A DNA stretch of 64,000 nt. It comes from Falsiroseomonas sp050563545 (lineage in GTDB: Bacteria > Pseudomonadota > Alphaproteobacteria > Acetobacterales > Acetobacteraceae). The DNA is taken from NCBI RefSeq assembly GCF_050563545.1, contig NZ_JBNXUM010000019.1, positions 62,001 through 126,000 on the forward strand. Reading direction: 5' to 3'. This document shows positions 42,670 through 50,963 of this stretch, piece by piece. The notes under the pieces were generated by a model. It did not search any database. It worked only from the letters and a program-made list of their open reading frames with translations, and was not told the DNA's origin. A program made the translations under genes and the position numbers. Numbering within the stretch: position 1 is the first letter of the stretch; each line of letters opens with the position of its first letter.

Positions 42670-43320
42670 TCAGAGCGCCAGGCGCGCGCCGTCCTGCGCG
42701 ACGAGCGTGTCGCCGGCCTGGGTCAGCAGCGCGTAGGGGATGCTGACGGAGAAGGCGGCGGAGGTGTCGGCGACGAGGGGAAAGCCCACGGCCTCGGCGC
42801 GCAGGCGATAGCCGCTGCCGGCCGGCGGCGCGGTCAGCGTCGCGGCGGCGATGCCCGACGTCACGCTGCCCGTCGTCGGGCCCGCGACGGTCGCGCCGGC
42901 GGCGTCGCGGATCTCGAACGAGACCTGCGCGACCGGCCCGCTGACGCTGGCCTGGGTGGCGAATTGCGACCCCGCGGTGATGCCCCCGCCGAGCGGCGCG
43001 AGCAGGATCGTCACCGCGACGGCGGTCGCGACCTGGCGGACCGAGAAGACCTTGGCCGCGCTGCGGTTGACCTTGAAGGGCGCGGCGAAGGTGTCGACGA
43101 CCAGGCCGCCCGGCACCGTCGTGCCGGTGCGCACCGTCGTCAGCCCCAGCGCGTCGGAAGCCTGCAGCAGGATCACGTCGCCCGCGACGAGCCGCGCGGA
43201 CGCGCCGCTGAAATAGCCCGCGGCCAGCGCGGTCGCTCGCGTGTCCTGCGTGCGGTAGTACCAGAGCGTGAAGCCGCTGGTCGTCGCGAGGGAGAGAAGC
43301 GAAGTGTTGTCGAAGGCCAT
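42670..43320 (-). CDS. Phage tail-fibre-associated beta-rich protein
   Basis: 216 aa. It opens MAFDNTSLLSLATTSGFTLWYYRTQDT, then YFSGASARLVAGDVILLQASD and an AGIAAATLTAPPAGSGYRLRAEAV domain, a pattern I associate with small structural proteins upstream of phage tail fibres. First gene of the cassette; GGAG lies 8 bases before the ATG. No signal peptide or membrane helix. Confidence 0.6.
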   Translation of the reverse strand: MAFDNTSLLSLATTSGFTLWYYRTQDTRATALAAGYFSGASARLVAGDVILLQASDALGLTTVRTGTTVPGGLVVDTFAAPFKVNRSAAKVFSVRQVATAVAVTILLAPLGGGITAGSQFATQASVSGPVAQVSFEIRDAAGATVAGPTTGSVTSGIAAATLTAPPAGSGYRLRAEAVGFPLVADTSAAFSVSIPYALLTQAGDTLVAQDGARLAL

Positions 43321-43616
43321 GCGGGGCTCCGTCTGGACGCGCGCGGCCGCGGCAGCCCGTGGACGGGCGCCGTGGCCTGGAAGGGCGGGCAAGGGGGTCT
43401 CGTCCCGCGCCGGCGGGGCCGGGCGCGGCTGAGTGACGCGAAGGGGGGCGGAACAGGCCGCGGCGGCTGGCGTCTGGACGCAATTCGCCCCGTGGCGAAG
43501 GGCATCTAGTCCCAGGCGTGGGCGATTGTCAAGATGAATTTCCTATCCGACCTCCCCCATGCGGCCCGGCTCCCGCGTGCTAGAAGGCTCGGGCATCCGT
43601 GATTCGGGGAGCGGGG

Positions 43617-44711
43617 ATGACGCTGCGCCGCCTGGTCCTGACCGCCTTCTGCGCGCTGCTGCTGGCCGTGCCGGCAGGCGCGCAGGACAGGGTCGTCAAC
43701 GTCTTCAACTGGAACGACTACATCGACCCCTACATGGTCCAGCGCTTCACGCGCGAGACCGGGATTCGCGTGCGCTACGACGTCTTCGACAGCCTCGAGA
43801 CACTGGAAGGCCGCATGTCGGCGGGCCGCACGGGCTACGACATCGTCGTCCCGACGAGCGAGCCCACCTTCTCGCGCCTGGCCCGCGCCGGCGCCTTCCG
43901 GCCGCCGGACCGCGCGGCAGTGCCGAACCTCGCGAACCTCGATCCCGCGCTGATGCGCCAGGTCGAGAGCAGCGATCCCGGCAACCGCTTCGGCGTGCCC
44001 TATCTCTGGGGCACGATCGGGCTGGGCCTGAATGCAGAGAGGATCCGCGCCGCCGCGCCCGACGCGCCGCTGGACAGCCTCGCGCTGCTGCTCGATCCGA
44101 ACAACGCTAGGCGCATCGCGCGCTGCGGCATCATCATGATGGACAGCGCGACCGACGTGATCCCGACCGTGCTGCGCTACCTCGGCAAGGACCCGAACAG
44201 CACGAGCGACGTCGACCTGCGCGAGGTCGAGCGCGTGCTGATGGCGGTGCGCCCCTTCATCCGCAACTTCTCCACGGGCGGCGCGATCGAGGCGCTGGCG
44301 ACCGGCCAGTCCTGCCTGGCCTTCGGCTATTCCGGCGACATGATCCAGGCTGGGCTGCGCGCGAAGGAGGCCGATCGCGGCGTCGTCGTGACCTATGTCG
44401 CGCCCAAGGAAGGTGCGCAGCTCTGGTTCGACCTGATGGCGATCCCGGCCGACGCCCCGAATCCCGGGAACGCCGAGGCCTTCATCAACTTCCTCCTTCA
44501 GCCCGAGGTGATGGCGGCGATCACCGCCCATGTCCGCTACCCCAACGGCGTGCCCGCGAGCCGCGCGCTGGTGCCGGCCGAGGTCGCGAACGACCCAGCG
44601 GTCTTCCCGACCGAAGCCCAGCGCGCGTCCTTCTTCACCATCGGGCCGGTGCCCCAGGCCGCGGAGCGCGCGCGGTCCCGGATGTGGGCGCGGTTCAAGG
44701 CGGGCAGGTGA
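43617..44711 (+). CDS. Polyamine ABC transporter substrate-binding protein (PotD/PotF-like)
   Basis: 364 aa. A Sec signal peptide (MTLRRLVLTAFCALLLAVPAGAQ) is followed by RVVNVFNWNDYIDPYMVQRF, the PotD/PotF start, and YDIVVPTSEPTFSRLA, GVPYLWGTIGLGLN, QLWFDLMAIPADAPN. These are the conserved polyamine-binding landmarks. The start at 43617 has GGGGAG upstream; GTG 43599 would lengthen the leader without benefit. First gene of a pot-type operon with four-base overlaps. Putrescine versus spermidine cannot be decided. Confidence 0.92.
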   Translation: MTLRRLVLTAFCALLLAVPAGAQDRVVNVFNWNDYIDPYMVQRFTRETGIRVRYDVFDSLETLEGRMSAGRTGYDIVVPTSEPTFSRLARAGAFRPPDRAAVPNLANLDPALMRQVESSDPGNRFGVPYLWGTIGLGLNAERIRAAAPDAPLDSLALLLDPNNARRIARCGIIMMDSATDVIPTVLRYLGKDPNSTSDVDLREVERVLMAVRPFIRNFSTGGAIEALATGQSCLAFGYSGDMIQAGLRAKEADRGVVVTYVAPKEGAQLWFDLMAIPADAPNPGNAEAFINFLLQPEVMAAITAHVRYPNGVPASRALVPAEVANDPAVFPTEAQRASFFTIGPVPQAAERARSRMWARFKAGR

Positions 44712-45772
44712 GCTTCCTCGCGGTAGAGGGCGTCCGGAAGCGCTTCGGCGCAACCGTCGCGGTGGACGGCGTGGACCTGGCCATCGCGAAGGGCGAGCTG
44801 TTTGCCCTGCTCGGCGGGTCGGGCTGCGGGAAGTCCACGCTGCTGCGCTGCCTCGCGGGGTTCGAGACGCCGGATGAAGGCCGCATCCTGCTGGACGGGC
44901 AGGACATCACCGCGACGCCCCCTTACGCGCGCCCCGTGAACATGATGTTCCAGTCCTACGCGCTGTTCCCGCACATGGACGTCGCGTCGAACGTCGGCTT
45001 CGGTCTGCGCCAGGACGGCCTGCCCAAGCCGGAGATTGCGCGCCGCGTCGAGGAGATGCTGGCGCTGGTGCAGCTCGAGCGCTTCGGCGGGCGCCGGCCG
45101 GCGCAGCTCTCGGGCGGGCAGCGCGCGCGCGTCGCCCTGGCCCGCGCGCTGGCCAAGCGGCCGCTGCTGCTGCTGCTGGACGAGCCGCTGTCCGCGCTCG
45201 ACCGCAACCTGAGGGAGGCGATGCAGCGCGAGCTCGTCGGCATCCAGCACCGCACCGGCACGACCTTCGTCGTGGTGACGCATGACCAGCAGGAGGCGCT
45301 GGCCATGGCGAGCCGGATCGGCGTGATGGACCGCGGGCGCCTGGTCCAGGTCGGCACGCCGGCCGAGGTCTACGAAGCGCCGAACAGCCGGTTCGTCGCG
45401 ACCTTCCTCGGTGCGGCGAACATCCTGGAGGGCACGGTGACGGAGGCCGGGCCAGATGGCCTGCGGATCGCGACACCGGGCGCGGAGATCGTCGCGCCGG
45501 GCCGCGCCGAGGCCGGCGCGCACATCGCCGTCGCGCTGCGCGCGGAGCATCTGCGCATCGAGCCCGCCGGCGCCGCCGGCCCGAACCGCGCGCGCGGGAC
45601 GCTGCGCGACGTCGCCTATCGGGGCGAGGGTTTCACCGTCCACGTCGCCCTCGACGCCGGTGGCGAGCTGCGGGTCAGCCGGCCCAACCGGCGCGGCGCC
45701 GCGCCGCCCGTCGCCGGCGAGGCCGTCACCGTCGCCTGGGATCCCGACGCCGCGGTGGTGCTGACGGCATGA
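44708..45772 (+). CDS. Polyamine ABC transporter ATP-binding protein (PotA/PotG-like)
   Basis: 354 aa. Walker A GGSGCGKST (about 38-46), Q-loop FQSYALFPHM, signature LSGGQRARVALARAL, Walker B LLLLLDEPLSALD, switch histidine in VVTHDQQEAL, then a C-terminal TOBE_2 domain (about 240-354). GTG start at 44708 overlaps the binding-protein stop. It energises uptake through the two permeases that follow. Confidence 0.93.
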   Translation: MSFLAVEGVRKRFGATVAVDGVDLAIAKGELFALLGGSGCGKSTLLRCLAGFETPDEGRILLDGQDITATPPYARPVNMMFQSYALFPHMDVASNVGFGLRQDGLPKPEIARRVEEMLALVQLERFGGRRPAQLSGGQRARVALARALAKRPLLLLLDEPLSALDRNLREAMQRELVGIQHRTGTTFVVVTHDQQEALAMASRIGVMDRGRLVQVGTPAEVYEAPNSRFVATFLGAANILEGTVTEAGPDGLRIATPGAEIVAPGRAEAGAHIAVALRAEHLRIEPAGAAGPNRARGTLRDVAYRGEGFTVHVALDAGGELRVSRPNRRGAAPPVAGEAVTVAWDPDAAVVLTA

Positions 45773-46629
45773 CGTCGCGGTCGCTGCGGCTGGTGGCGCT
45801 CGGCCTGCCCGCGCTGTGGATGGCCTGCTTCTTCCTCGCGCCTTTCGCGATCCTGCTGACCATCGCGCTTGGCGAGTCGGCGGAAGGCCTGCCGCCCTAC
45901 GCCTCGCCGTTCAGGGATGGCGGCTTCACGCCAAACTGGGCGAATTTCGCGATGCTGGCCGAGGATGGCTTCTATGCCGAGGCATTGCTGCGGTCTCTCC
46001 GCGTTGCGACGGTCTCCGCATCGCTGTGCATGCTGATCGGCTATCCCATGGCGCTGGCGATCGCGCGCGCGCCCGAGCGGTGGCGGAACCCGCTGCTGCT
46101 CGCGGTCATGCTTCCGTTCTGGACGAGCTTCCTGCTGCGGGTCACCGCCTGGATCGGCATCCTGCAGGACCAGGGCTGGCTGAACGCGGCGCTGATGGGG
46201 CTCGGCCTGACCAGCGAGCCGGTCCCGCTGCTCTACACCGAATTCGCGATGTATCTCGGCATGAGCTACGGCTACCTGCCCTTCGCGGTGCTGCCGCTCT
46301 ACGCCAGCCTCTCGAAGCAGGACCCGGCGCTGGAGGAAGCGGCCTTCGACCTCGGCGCCACGCCATGGCGCGTGTTCCTCTCCGTCACGCTGCCGCTGTC
46401 GCTGCCGGGCGTCGTCGCGGCCTTCCTGCTCGTCTTCATCCCGGCCTGCGGGGAGTTCGTGATCCCCGAACTGCTGGGCGGGCCCTCGGCGCAGCTCGTC
46501 GGCCGCGTGCTCTGGACCGAGTTCTTCCAGAACCGGGACTGGCCGCTGGCCTCGGCGCTGGCCGTCGCGATGCTGCTGCTGCTCGTGCTGCCGATCGCGA
46601 TATTCCAGCGCAGGGCGGCCAAGGCATGA
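45769..46629 (+). CDS. Polyamine ABC transporter permease (PotB/PotH-like)
   Basis: 286 aa with about six helices. The coupling EAA motif is EEAAFDLGATPWRVFLSVTLPLSLPG (about residues 185-210), and PFWTSFLLRVTAWIGIL is the PotB/PotH hallmark in the middle. ATGA overlaps on both sides. It pairs with the next permease. Confidence 0.93.
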   Translation: MTSRSLRLVALGLPALWMACFFLAPFAILLTIALGESAEGLPPYASPFRDGGFTPNWANFAMLAEDGFYAEALLRSLRVATVSASLCMLIGYPMALAIARAPERWRNPLLLAVMLPFWTSFLLRVTAWIGILQDQGWLNAALMGLGLTSEPVPLLYTEFAMYLGMSYGYLPFAVLPLYASLSKQDPALEEAAFDLGATPWRVFLSVTLPLSLPGVVAAFLLVFIPACGEFVIPELLGGPSAQLVGRVLWTEFFQNRDWPLASALAVAMLLLLVLPIAIFQRRAAKA

Positions 46630-47420
46630 ACCGGATCGGCAGGCTGGCGCTGCCGCTCGGGCTCGGCTTTGCCTTCCTCTATCTCCCGCTGCTGCTGATG
46701 GCGGTGTTCTCCTTCAACGACAGCCGGCTGGTGACGTCCTTCTCCGGCTTCTCGACGCGCTGGTATGCCGCGCTGTGGCGGAACGAGGCGCTGATGGAGG
46801 CGCTCTTCCTCTCGCTGCGCATCGCCGCGATCGCCGCGACGGGCGCGACCATACTCGGCACGCTCGCGGGCTTCGCCCTGGCCCGGCTCGGCCGCTTCAG
46901 GCTGCGGGCGGGCTTCGCCGCGGTGATCGCCGCGCCGCTCGTGATGCCGGAGGTGATCACGGGCCTCTCGCTCCTGCTGCTCTTCGTGGCGCTGGACCAG
47001 GCCTTCGGCGTCTTCGGCCGCGGCGCCACGACGGTCGCGATCGGGCACGCCACCTTCGGCGCGGCCTATGTCGCCGTGGTGGTGCAGGCCAGGCTCTCGG
47101 AACTCGACGCCAGCCTGGAGGAGGCCGCGATGGACCTCGGCGCCCGGCCCTGGGGGGTGTTCCGGCGCATCACCATCCCGCTCGCCGCGCCGGCCATCCT
47201 CGCGGGCTGGCTGCTGGCCTTCACCCTGTCGCTGGACGACCTCGTGGTGGCGAGCTTCGTCTCGGGCCCCGGGGCGACGACGCTGCCGATGGTGGTGTTC
47301 TCCGCCGTGCGGCTGGGGCTGACGCCCGATCTCTATGCGCTGGCGACGCTGCTGGTGCTGGCGGTCGCGGCGGCGCTGGCGCTGGCCTGGTGGCTGGGAC
47401 TGCGGCCGGGGCGCGGCTGA
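46626..47420 (+). CDS. Polyamine ABC transporter permease (PotC/PotI-like)
   Basis: 264 aa. It has the PotC/PotI start YLPLLLMAVFSFNDSRLVTSFSGFSTRWY and the EAA loop EEAAMDLGARPWGVFRRITIPLAAPAI, followed by LDDLVVASFVSGPGATTLPM, all characteristic. Last gene of the transporter operon; the lipoprotein gene begins 43 bases on. Confidence 0.93.
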   Translation: MNRIGRLALPLGLGFAFLYLPLLLMAVFSFNDSRLVTSFSGFSTRWYAALWRNEALMEALFLSLRIAAIAATGATILGTLAGFALARLGRFRLRAGFAAVIAAPLVMPEVITGLSLLLLFVALDQAFGVFGRGATTVAIGHATFGAAYVAVVVQARLSELDASLEEAAMDLGARPWGVFRRITIPLAAPAILAGWLLAFTLSLDDLVVASFVSGPGATTLPMVVFSAVRLGLTPDLYALATLLVLAVAAALALAWWLGLRPGRG

Positions 47421-47463
47421 ACGCCGCCATGATCCTGCCGGAGAGCGGCGCTACGCAGCGGAC

Positions 47464-47826
47464 ATGCGCCGCTTGGCTGCCCTTCTGCTGCTGCTCGCCC
47501 TCGCCGGCTGCGCCGAGCGCTGGACCCGGCCTGGCGCGACCGAGGCCCAGGCGGATGCCGCCAACGCCGCCTGCACCGACCAGGCGATACTGGCCGTCCC
47601 GCCGCAGATGAGCTGGGAGATCGTCGAGCCCGGCGGGACCTATTACGACCGCCAGTGCTGGCGGGACGGCAGCGGCGATCGGGTCTGCCGCAGCATCCCG
47701 CGCTACCGGCCGCCGCGCTGGGACTGGGTGGACCTGGCGACCCCGCCGCGGGACGCCTGGCGTCGGGAATGCATGCGCGCCCAGGGCTACACCTTCGAGG
47801 GCTACAGGCCGTTGCGACTGGAATAG
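47464..47826 (+). CDS. Hypothetical lipoprotein
   Basis: 120 aa. MRRLAALLLLLALAGC is a clean lipoprotein signal with the modified cysteine at residue 16. The mature part has five further cysteines including WRDGSGDRVCRSIPRYRPPRWDW, and many aromatic residues. No family recognised. The position after +1 (A-E) does not suggest inner-membrane retention, so the outer membrane is likely. Short gap after the pot operon leaves co-transcription possible. Confidence 0.75.
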   Translation: MRRLAALLLLLALAGCAERWTRPGATEAQADAANAACTDQAILAVPPQMSWEIVEPGGTYYDRQCWRDGSGDRVCRSIPRYRPPRWDWVDLATPPRDAWRRECMRAQGYTFEGYRPLRLE

Positions 47827-47931
47827 GGGCCGGCCATGCGCGCGCGCCGGTGGACGCGCGCTGCCCATGGCGTTAGGTAACGACCCGGCCGCACCCCGGG
47901 CGTTGCCGAACCGGGGCGGCAGGGAACCGCC

Positions 47932-49131
47932 ATGAGCTTCATCGCCGACCGCCTCGACCGCATCTCGCCCTCGCTGACCATCGCCATGACGTCGAAGGCC
48001 CGCGCGCTGAAGGCGGAAGGCCGCGACGTGATCAGCCTGGCCGCCGGCGAGCCCGATTTCGATACCCCCCGCAACGTCAAGGACGCCGCCATCGCGGCGA
48101 TCGAGCGCGGCGAGACGAAATACACCGACGTCGCCGGGACGCTGGCCCTGCGCAAGGCCGTTTGCGAGAAGTTCAGGCGCGACAACCACATCGAGTACAA
48201 GCCCGAGGAGATCCTGGTCGCCACCGGCGGCAAGCAGGTGATCTTCGACGCGCTGGTCGCCACCATCAACGCGGGCGACGAGGCGATCATCCCCGCCCCG
48301 TGCTGGGTGTCCTACCCCGACATCGTGGCACTCGCCGAGGGCACGCCGGTGATCGTCCCCTGCGGCCCGAACCAGGGCTTCCGCATGACGCCGGAGCAGC
48401 TGGAATCCGCGATCACGCCGAAGACCAAGTGGCTGATCCTGAACAACCCGTCCAACCCGACCGGCGCCGGCTATTCCGCCGCCGAACTCAAGGGCCTGGC
48501 GGAGGTGCTGCTGCGCCACCCCGAGGTCTGGATCTTCTCCGACGACATCTACGAGAAGCTGACCTACGGCATGAAGTTCGCGACGCTGGTCGAGGTCGAG
48601 CCGCGCCTGAAGGACCGGACCGTCACCATGAACGGCGTGTCCAAGGCCTATGCCATGACGGGCTGGCGCATCGGCTTCGCCGGCGCGCCGGTGAAGCTGA
48701 TCAAGGCGATGGACAAGCTGCAGAGCCAGTCCACCTCCAACACCTCCTCCATCTCCCAGGCTGCGGCGGTCGAGGCGCTGACCGGCCAGCAGGACAGCGT
48801 GGAGGAGATGCGCAAGGTCTATCAGCGCCGCCGCGACATGGTCGTGGCGTTGCTGAACAAGGCCGAGGGCCTGCGCTGCCCGACGCCGGAAGGCGCCTTC
48901 TACGTCTTCCCCGACATCCGCGGCTGCCTCGGCAAGGTGTCGGCGTCCGGCAGGAAGATTGAGACGGACGAGGATTTCTGCCTGGCGCTGCTGGAGGAGC
49001 AGGGGGTTGCGACGGTGCACGGCGCCGCCTTCATGTTCCCCGGCCATTTCCGCATCAGCTACGCCACCGACGACGAGAGCCTGAAGGACGCCTGCACCCG
49101 TATCCAGAAGTTCTGCGCGGGGCTGAAGTAG
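47932..49131 (+). CDS. Class-I PLP aminotransferase (aspartate/aromatic-type)
   Basis: 399 aa fold-type-I enzyme. PLP lysine K238 in NGVSKAYAMTGWR, N175 in NNPSNPTG, D204/Y207 in SDDIYE and R246 are in place. It resembles the alphaproteobacterial AspC/AatA (I-gamma) group. Two genes later lies a closely related paralogue. The 105-base upstream gap presumably holds its promoter; AGGG precedes the ATG. Confidence 0.92.
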   Translation: MSFIADRLDRISPSLTIAMTSKARALKAEGRDVISLAAGEPDFDTPRNVKDAAIAAIERGETKYTDVAGTLALRKAVCEKFRRDNHIEYKPEEILVATGGKQVIFDALVATINAGDEAIIPAPCWVSYPDIVALAEGTPVIVPCGPNQGFRMTPEQLESAITPKTKWLILNNPSNPTGAGYSAAELKGLAEVLLRHPEVWIFSDDIYEKLTYGMKFATLVEVEPRLKDRTVTMNGVSKAYAMTGWRIGFAGAPVKLIKAMDKLQSQSTSNTSSISQAAAVEALTGQQDSVEEMRKVYQRRRDMVVALLNKAEGLRCPTPEGAFYVFPDIRGCLGKVSASGRKIETDEDFCLALLEEQGVATVHGAAFMFPGHFRISYATDDESLKDACTRIQKFCAGLK

Positions 49132-49164
49132 TCTGACTAGACCCCGCTCCTGCTTCCCCCCTTA

Positions 49165-49229
49165 CCCCGCAGTTGCGGGGGGTCGCGGCACTGCCGCGAC
49201 GCCAAGGGCCCGGCGGCGTACGCCGCCGG
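49165..49229. repeat. Three tandem hairpins between the first aminotransferase and the GNAT gene
   Basis: CCCCGCA-GT-TGCGGGG (49165-49180), GTCGCGGC-ACT-GCCGCGAC (49182-49200) and the self-complementary CCGGCGGCGTACGCCGCCGG (49210-49229) follow each other in 65 bases. Together they look like a compound palindromic repeat unit. No T-run follows; a stop or stability element for the aminotransferase transcript is likely. Confidence 0.65.
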
Positions 49230-49268
49230 AGCCGTAGGCTGGATGGGGAGGGGGCTTTGCGCCACGCC

Positions 49269-49706
49269 ATGCCAAGCGCCGCTTTCACCTTCCGACCTGC
49301 CGCGGAATCCGACTTCCCCTACATCCTCGACCTTTCCATCCGCACGATGCGCGAGCACCTGGAGCGCATCGGTCGCTACGACCCCGACCGCCGCCGGACC
49401 CGCATGCGCGCCCATCTCGACGCCGGCAGCCTGCACCTGATAGGGCGCGACGGCGCCAAGATCGGCTGCGTCGGCCTGAAGCCGCGCGGCGAGGCGGTGG
49501 AATTGCACAGCTTCTTCCTGGAACCCGCGTTACAGGGCAGGGGCCTCGGCGCCGCCGTCTTCGCCGCGCTCCGCGCCCGCCACCCCGGCGCCTGGTGGAT
49601 CGAGGTGCTGAAGCAAAGCCCTGCGCGCCCCTTCTGGGAACGCCAGGGCTTTGTCCTGACGGGCGAGCAGCCCTTCGACTGGATCATGGAACGCGCGGCG
49701 GATTGA
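49269..49706 (+). CDS. GNAT-family N-acetyltransferase
   Basis: 145 aa. The acetyl-CoA-binding motif A is FFLEPALQGRGLGAAVFAALRAR (about 78-101), and motif B is at the C-terminus (PARPFWERQGFVLTGEQPFDWIME). The N-terminus FRPAAESDFPYILDLSIRTM is usual. Substrate unknown. It is sandwiched between two paralogous aminotransferases. Confidence 0.85.
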   Translation: MPSAAFTFRPAAESDFPYILDLSIRTMREHLERIGRYDPDRRRTRMRAHLDAGSLHLIGRDGAKIGCVGLKPRGEAVELHSFFLEPALQGRGLGAAVFAALRARHPGAWWIEVLKQSPARPFWERQGFVLTGEQPFDWIMERAAD

Positions 49707-49760
49707 GCCGCGCCCGGCGGCAGACTAGTTTCCGGCCCCGCGCCCAAGAGACAGAGTGCA

Positions 49761-50963
49761 ATGCCCGCCCTCGCCGCCCGCCTGAAGGAAGTCCCGCCCT
49801 CCGCCTCCGTCGTCATGACGGTCAAGGCGCGCGAACTGCAGGCCAAGGGCATTGAGGTGATCAGCCTGGCCGTCGGCGAGCCCGACTTCGAAACGCCGCC
49901 AGGCGCGATCGAGGCCGCGTACGCCGCGGCGCTTCGCGGCGACACCAAGTACCCTCCGCAGGACGGCACCCGCGCGCTGAAGGAAGCCATCCAGCGGAAG
50001 TTCAGGCGCGACAACAATCTGGACTACGCGCTCGACGAGATCATGGTCGGCAATGGCGGCAAGCAGGTGCTGATGAACGCCATGCTCGCCGTGATCGACC
50101 CTGGCGACGAGGTGATCATCCCCTCGCCCTTCTGGATCAGCTACGCCGACATGGTCCGCCTCGCCGGCGGCGTCCCGGTCACGGTGACCTGCCCGCAGAA
50201 CAACGGATTTCGGCTGCGCCCCGAGGACCTCGAAGCGGCGATCACGCCGCGCACGAAGCTGCTCATGCTGAACTTCCCGTCCAATCCGACGGGCGCGGCC
50301 TGCTCGCGGGCCGAGATGCAGGCCATCGCCGACGTCATGCTGCGCCACCCCGACATCTGGATCCTGTCGGACGACATGTACGAGCACATGGTCTATGACG
50401 GCTTCGAGTTCTGCACGATCGCCGAGGTCGAGCCCCGCCTGAAGGACCGCACCGTCACCGTCAACGGCGTGTCCAAGACCTATGCGATGACGGGCTGGCG
50501 CGTCGGTTTCTGCGGCGGGCCGCGTGACCTGGTGAAGGCGATGGTCAACATGCAGGGCCAGATCTCGTCGGGCATCAGCACCATCAGCCAGGCCGCCGCC
50601 GCCGCCGCGCTGGACGGGCCGCAGGACTACGTGAAGGAGCGTGCCGCGATCTACAAGGCGCGCCGCGACCTCGTCGTCGAGATGCTGAACCAGGCGCCCG
50701 GCATCACCTGCCACAAGCCCGAGGGCGCCTTCTACGTCTTTCCCAACATCGCGGGCTGCCTTGGCAGGACGACGCAGGGCGGGCGGCGGATCGAGACCGA
50801 CAAGGACTTCGCGCTGGCGCTGCTGGAGGAGAAGCAGGTCGCGACGGTGCATGGCGCGGCCTATGGCATGAGCCCCTATCTTCGCATCTCCTACGCCACC
50901 GGGACGGAAGCGCTGCGCGAGGCCTGCACGCGCATCCAGGATTTCTGCCGCGGGCTGACGTGA
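49761..50963 (+). CDS. Class-I PLP aminotransferase, paralogue of the gene at 47932
   Basis: 400 aa. K239 in VNGVSKTYAMTGWR, the NFPSNPTG asparagine, SDDMYE and the arginines are all conserved. Similar to the 47932 product nearly end to end (for example KFRRDN, GGKQV, EVEPRLKDRTVT, GRxIETDxDFxLALLEExxVATVHGAA shared), so the pair arose by duplication. A GTGA overlap couples it to the double-GNAT gene. Amino acid specificity is unknown. Confidence 0.92.
   Translation: MPALAARLKEVPPSASVVMTVKARELQAKGIEVISLAVGEPDFETPPGAIEAAYAAALRGDTKYPPQDGTRALKEAIQRKFRRDNNLDYALDEIMVGNGGKQVLMNAMLAVIDPGDEVIIPSPFWISYADMVRLAGGVPVTVTCPQNNGFRLRPEDLEAAITPRTKLLMLNFPSNPTGAACSRAEMQAIADVMLRHPDIWILSDDMYEHMVYDGFEFCTIAEVEPRLKDRTVTVNGVSKTYAMTGWRVGFCGGPRDLVKAMVNMQGQISSGISTISQAAAAAALDGPQDYVKERAAIYKARRDLVVEMLNQAPGITCHKPEGAFYVFPNIAGCLGRTTQGGRRIETDKDFALALLEEKQVATVHGAAYGMSPYLRISYATGTEALREACTRIQDFCRGLT

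Noticed and set aside
40149..42746. 865-codon plus-strand frame opposite the tailspike-like gene
   Set aside because: Extreme Gly/Arg/Ala/His bias; the minus-strand frame contains a recognisable beta-helix motif and phage-fibre start.
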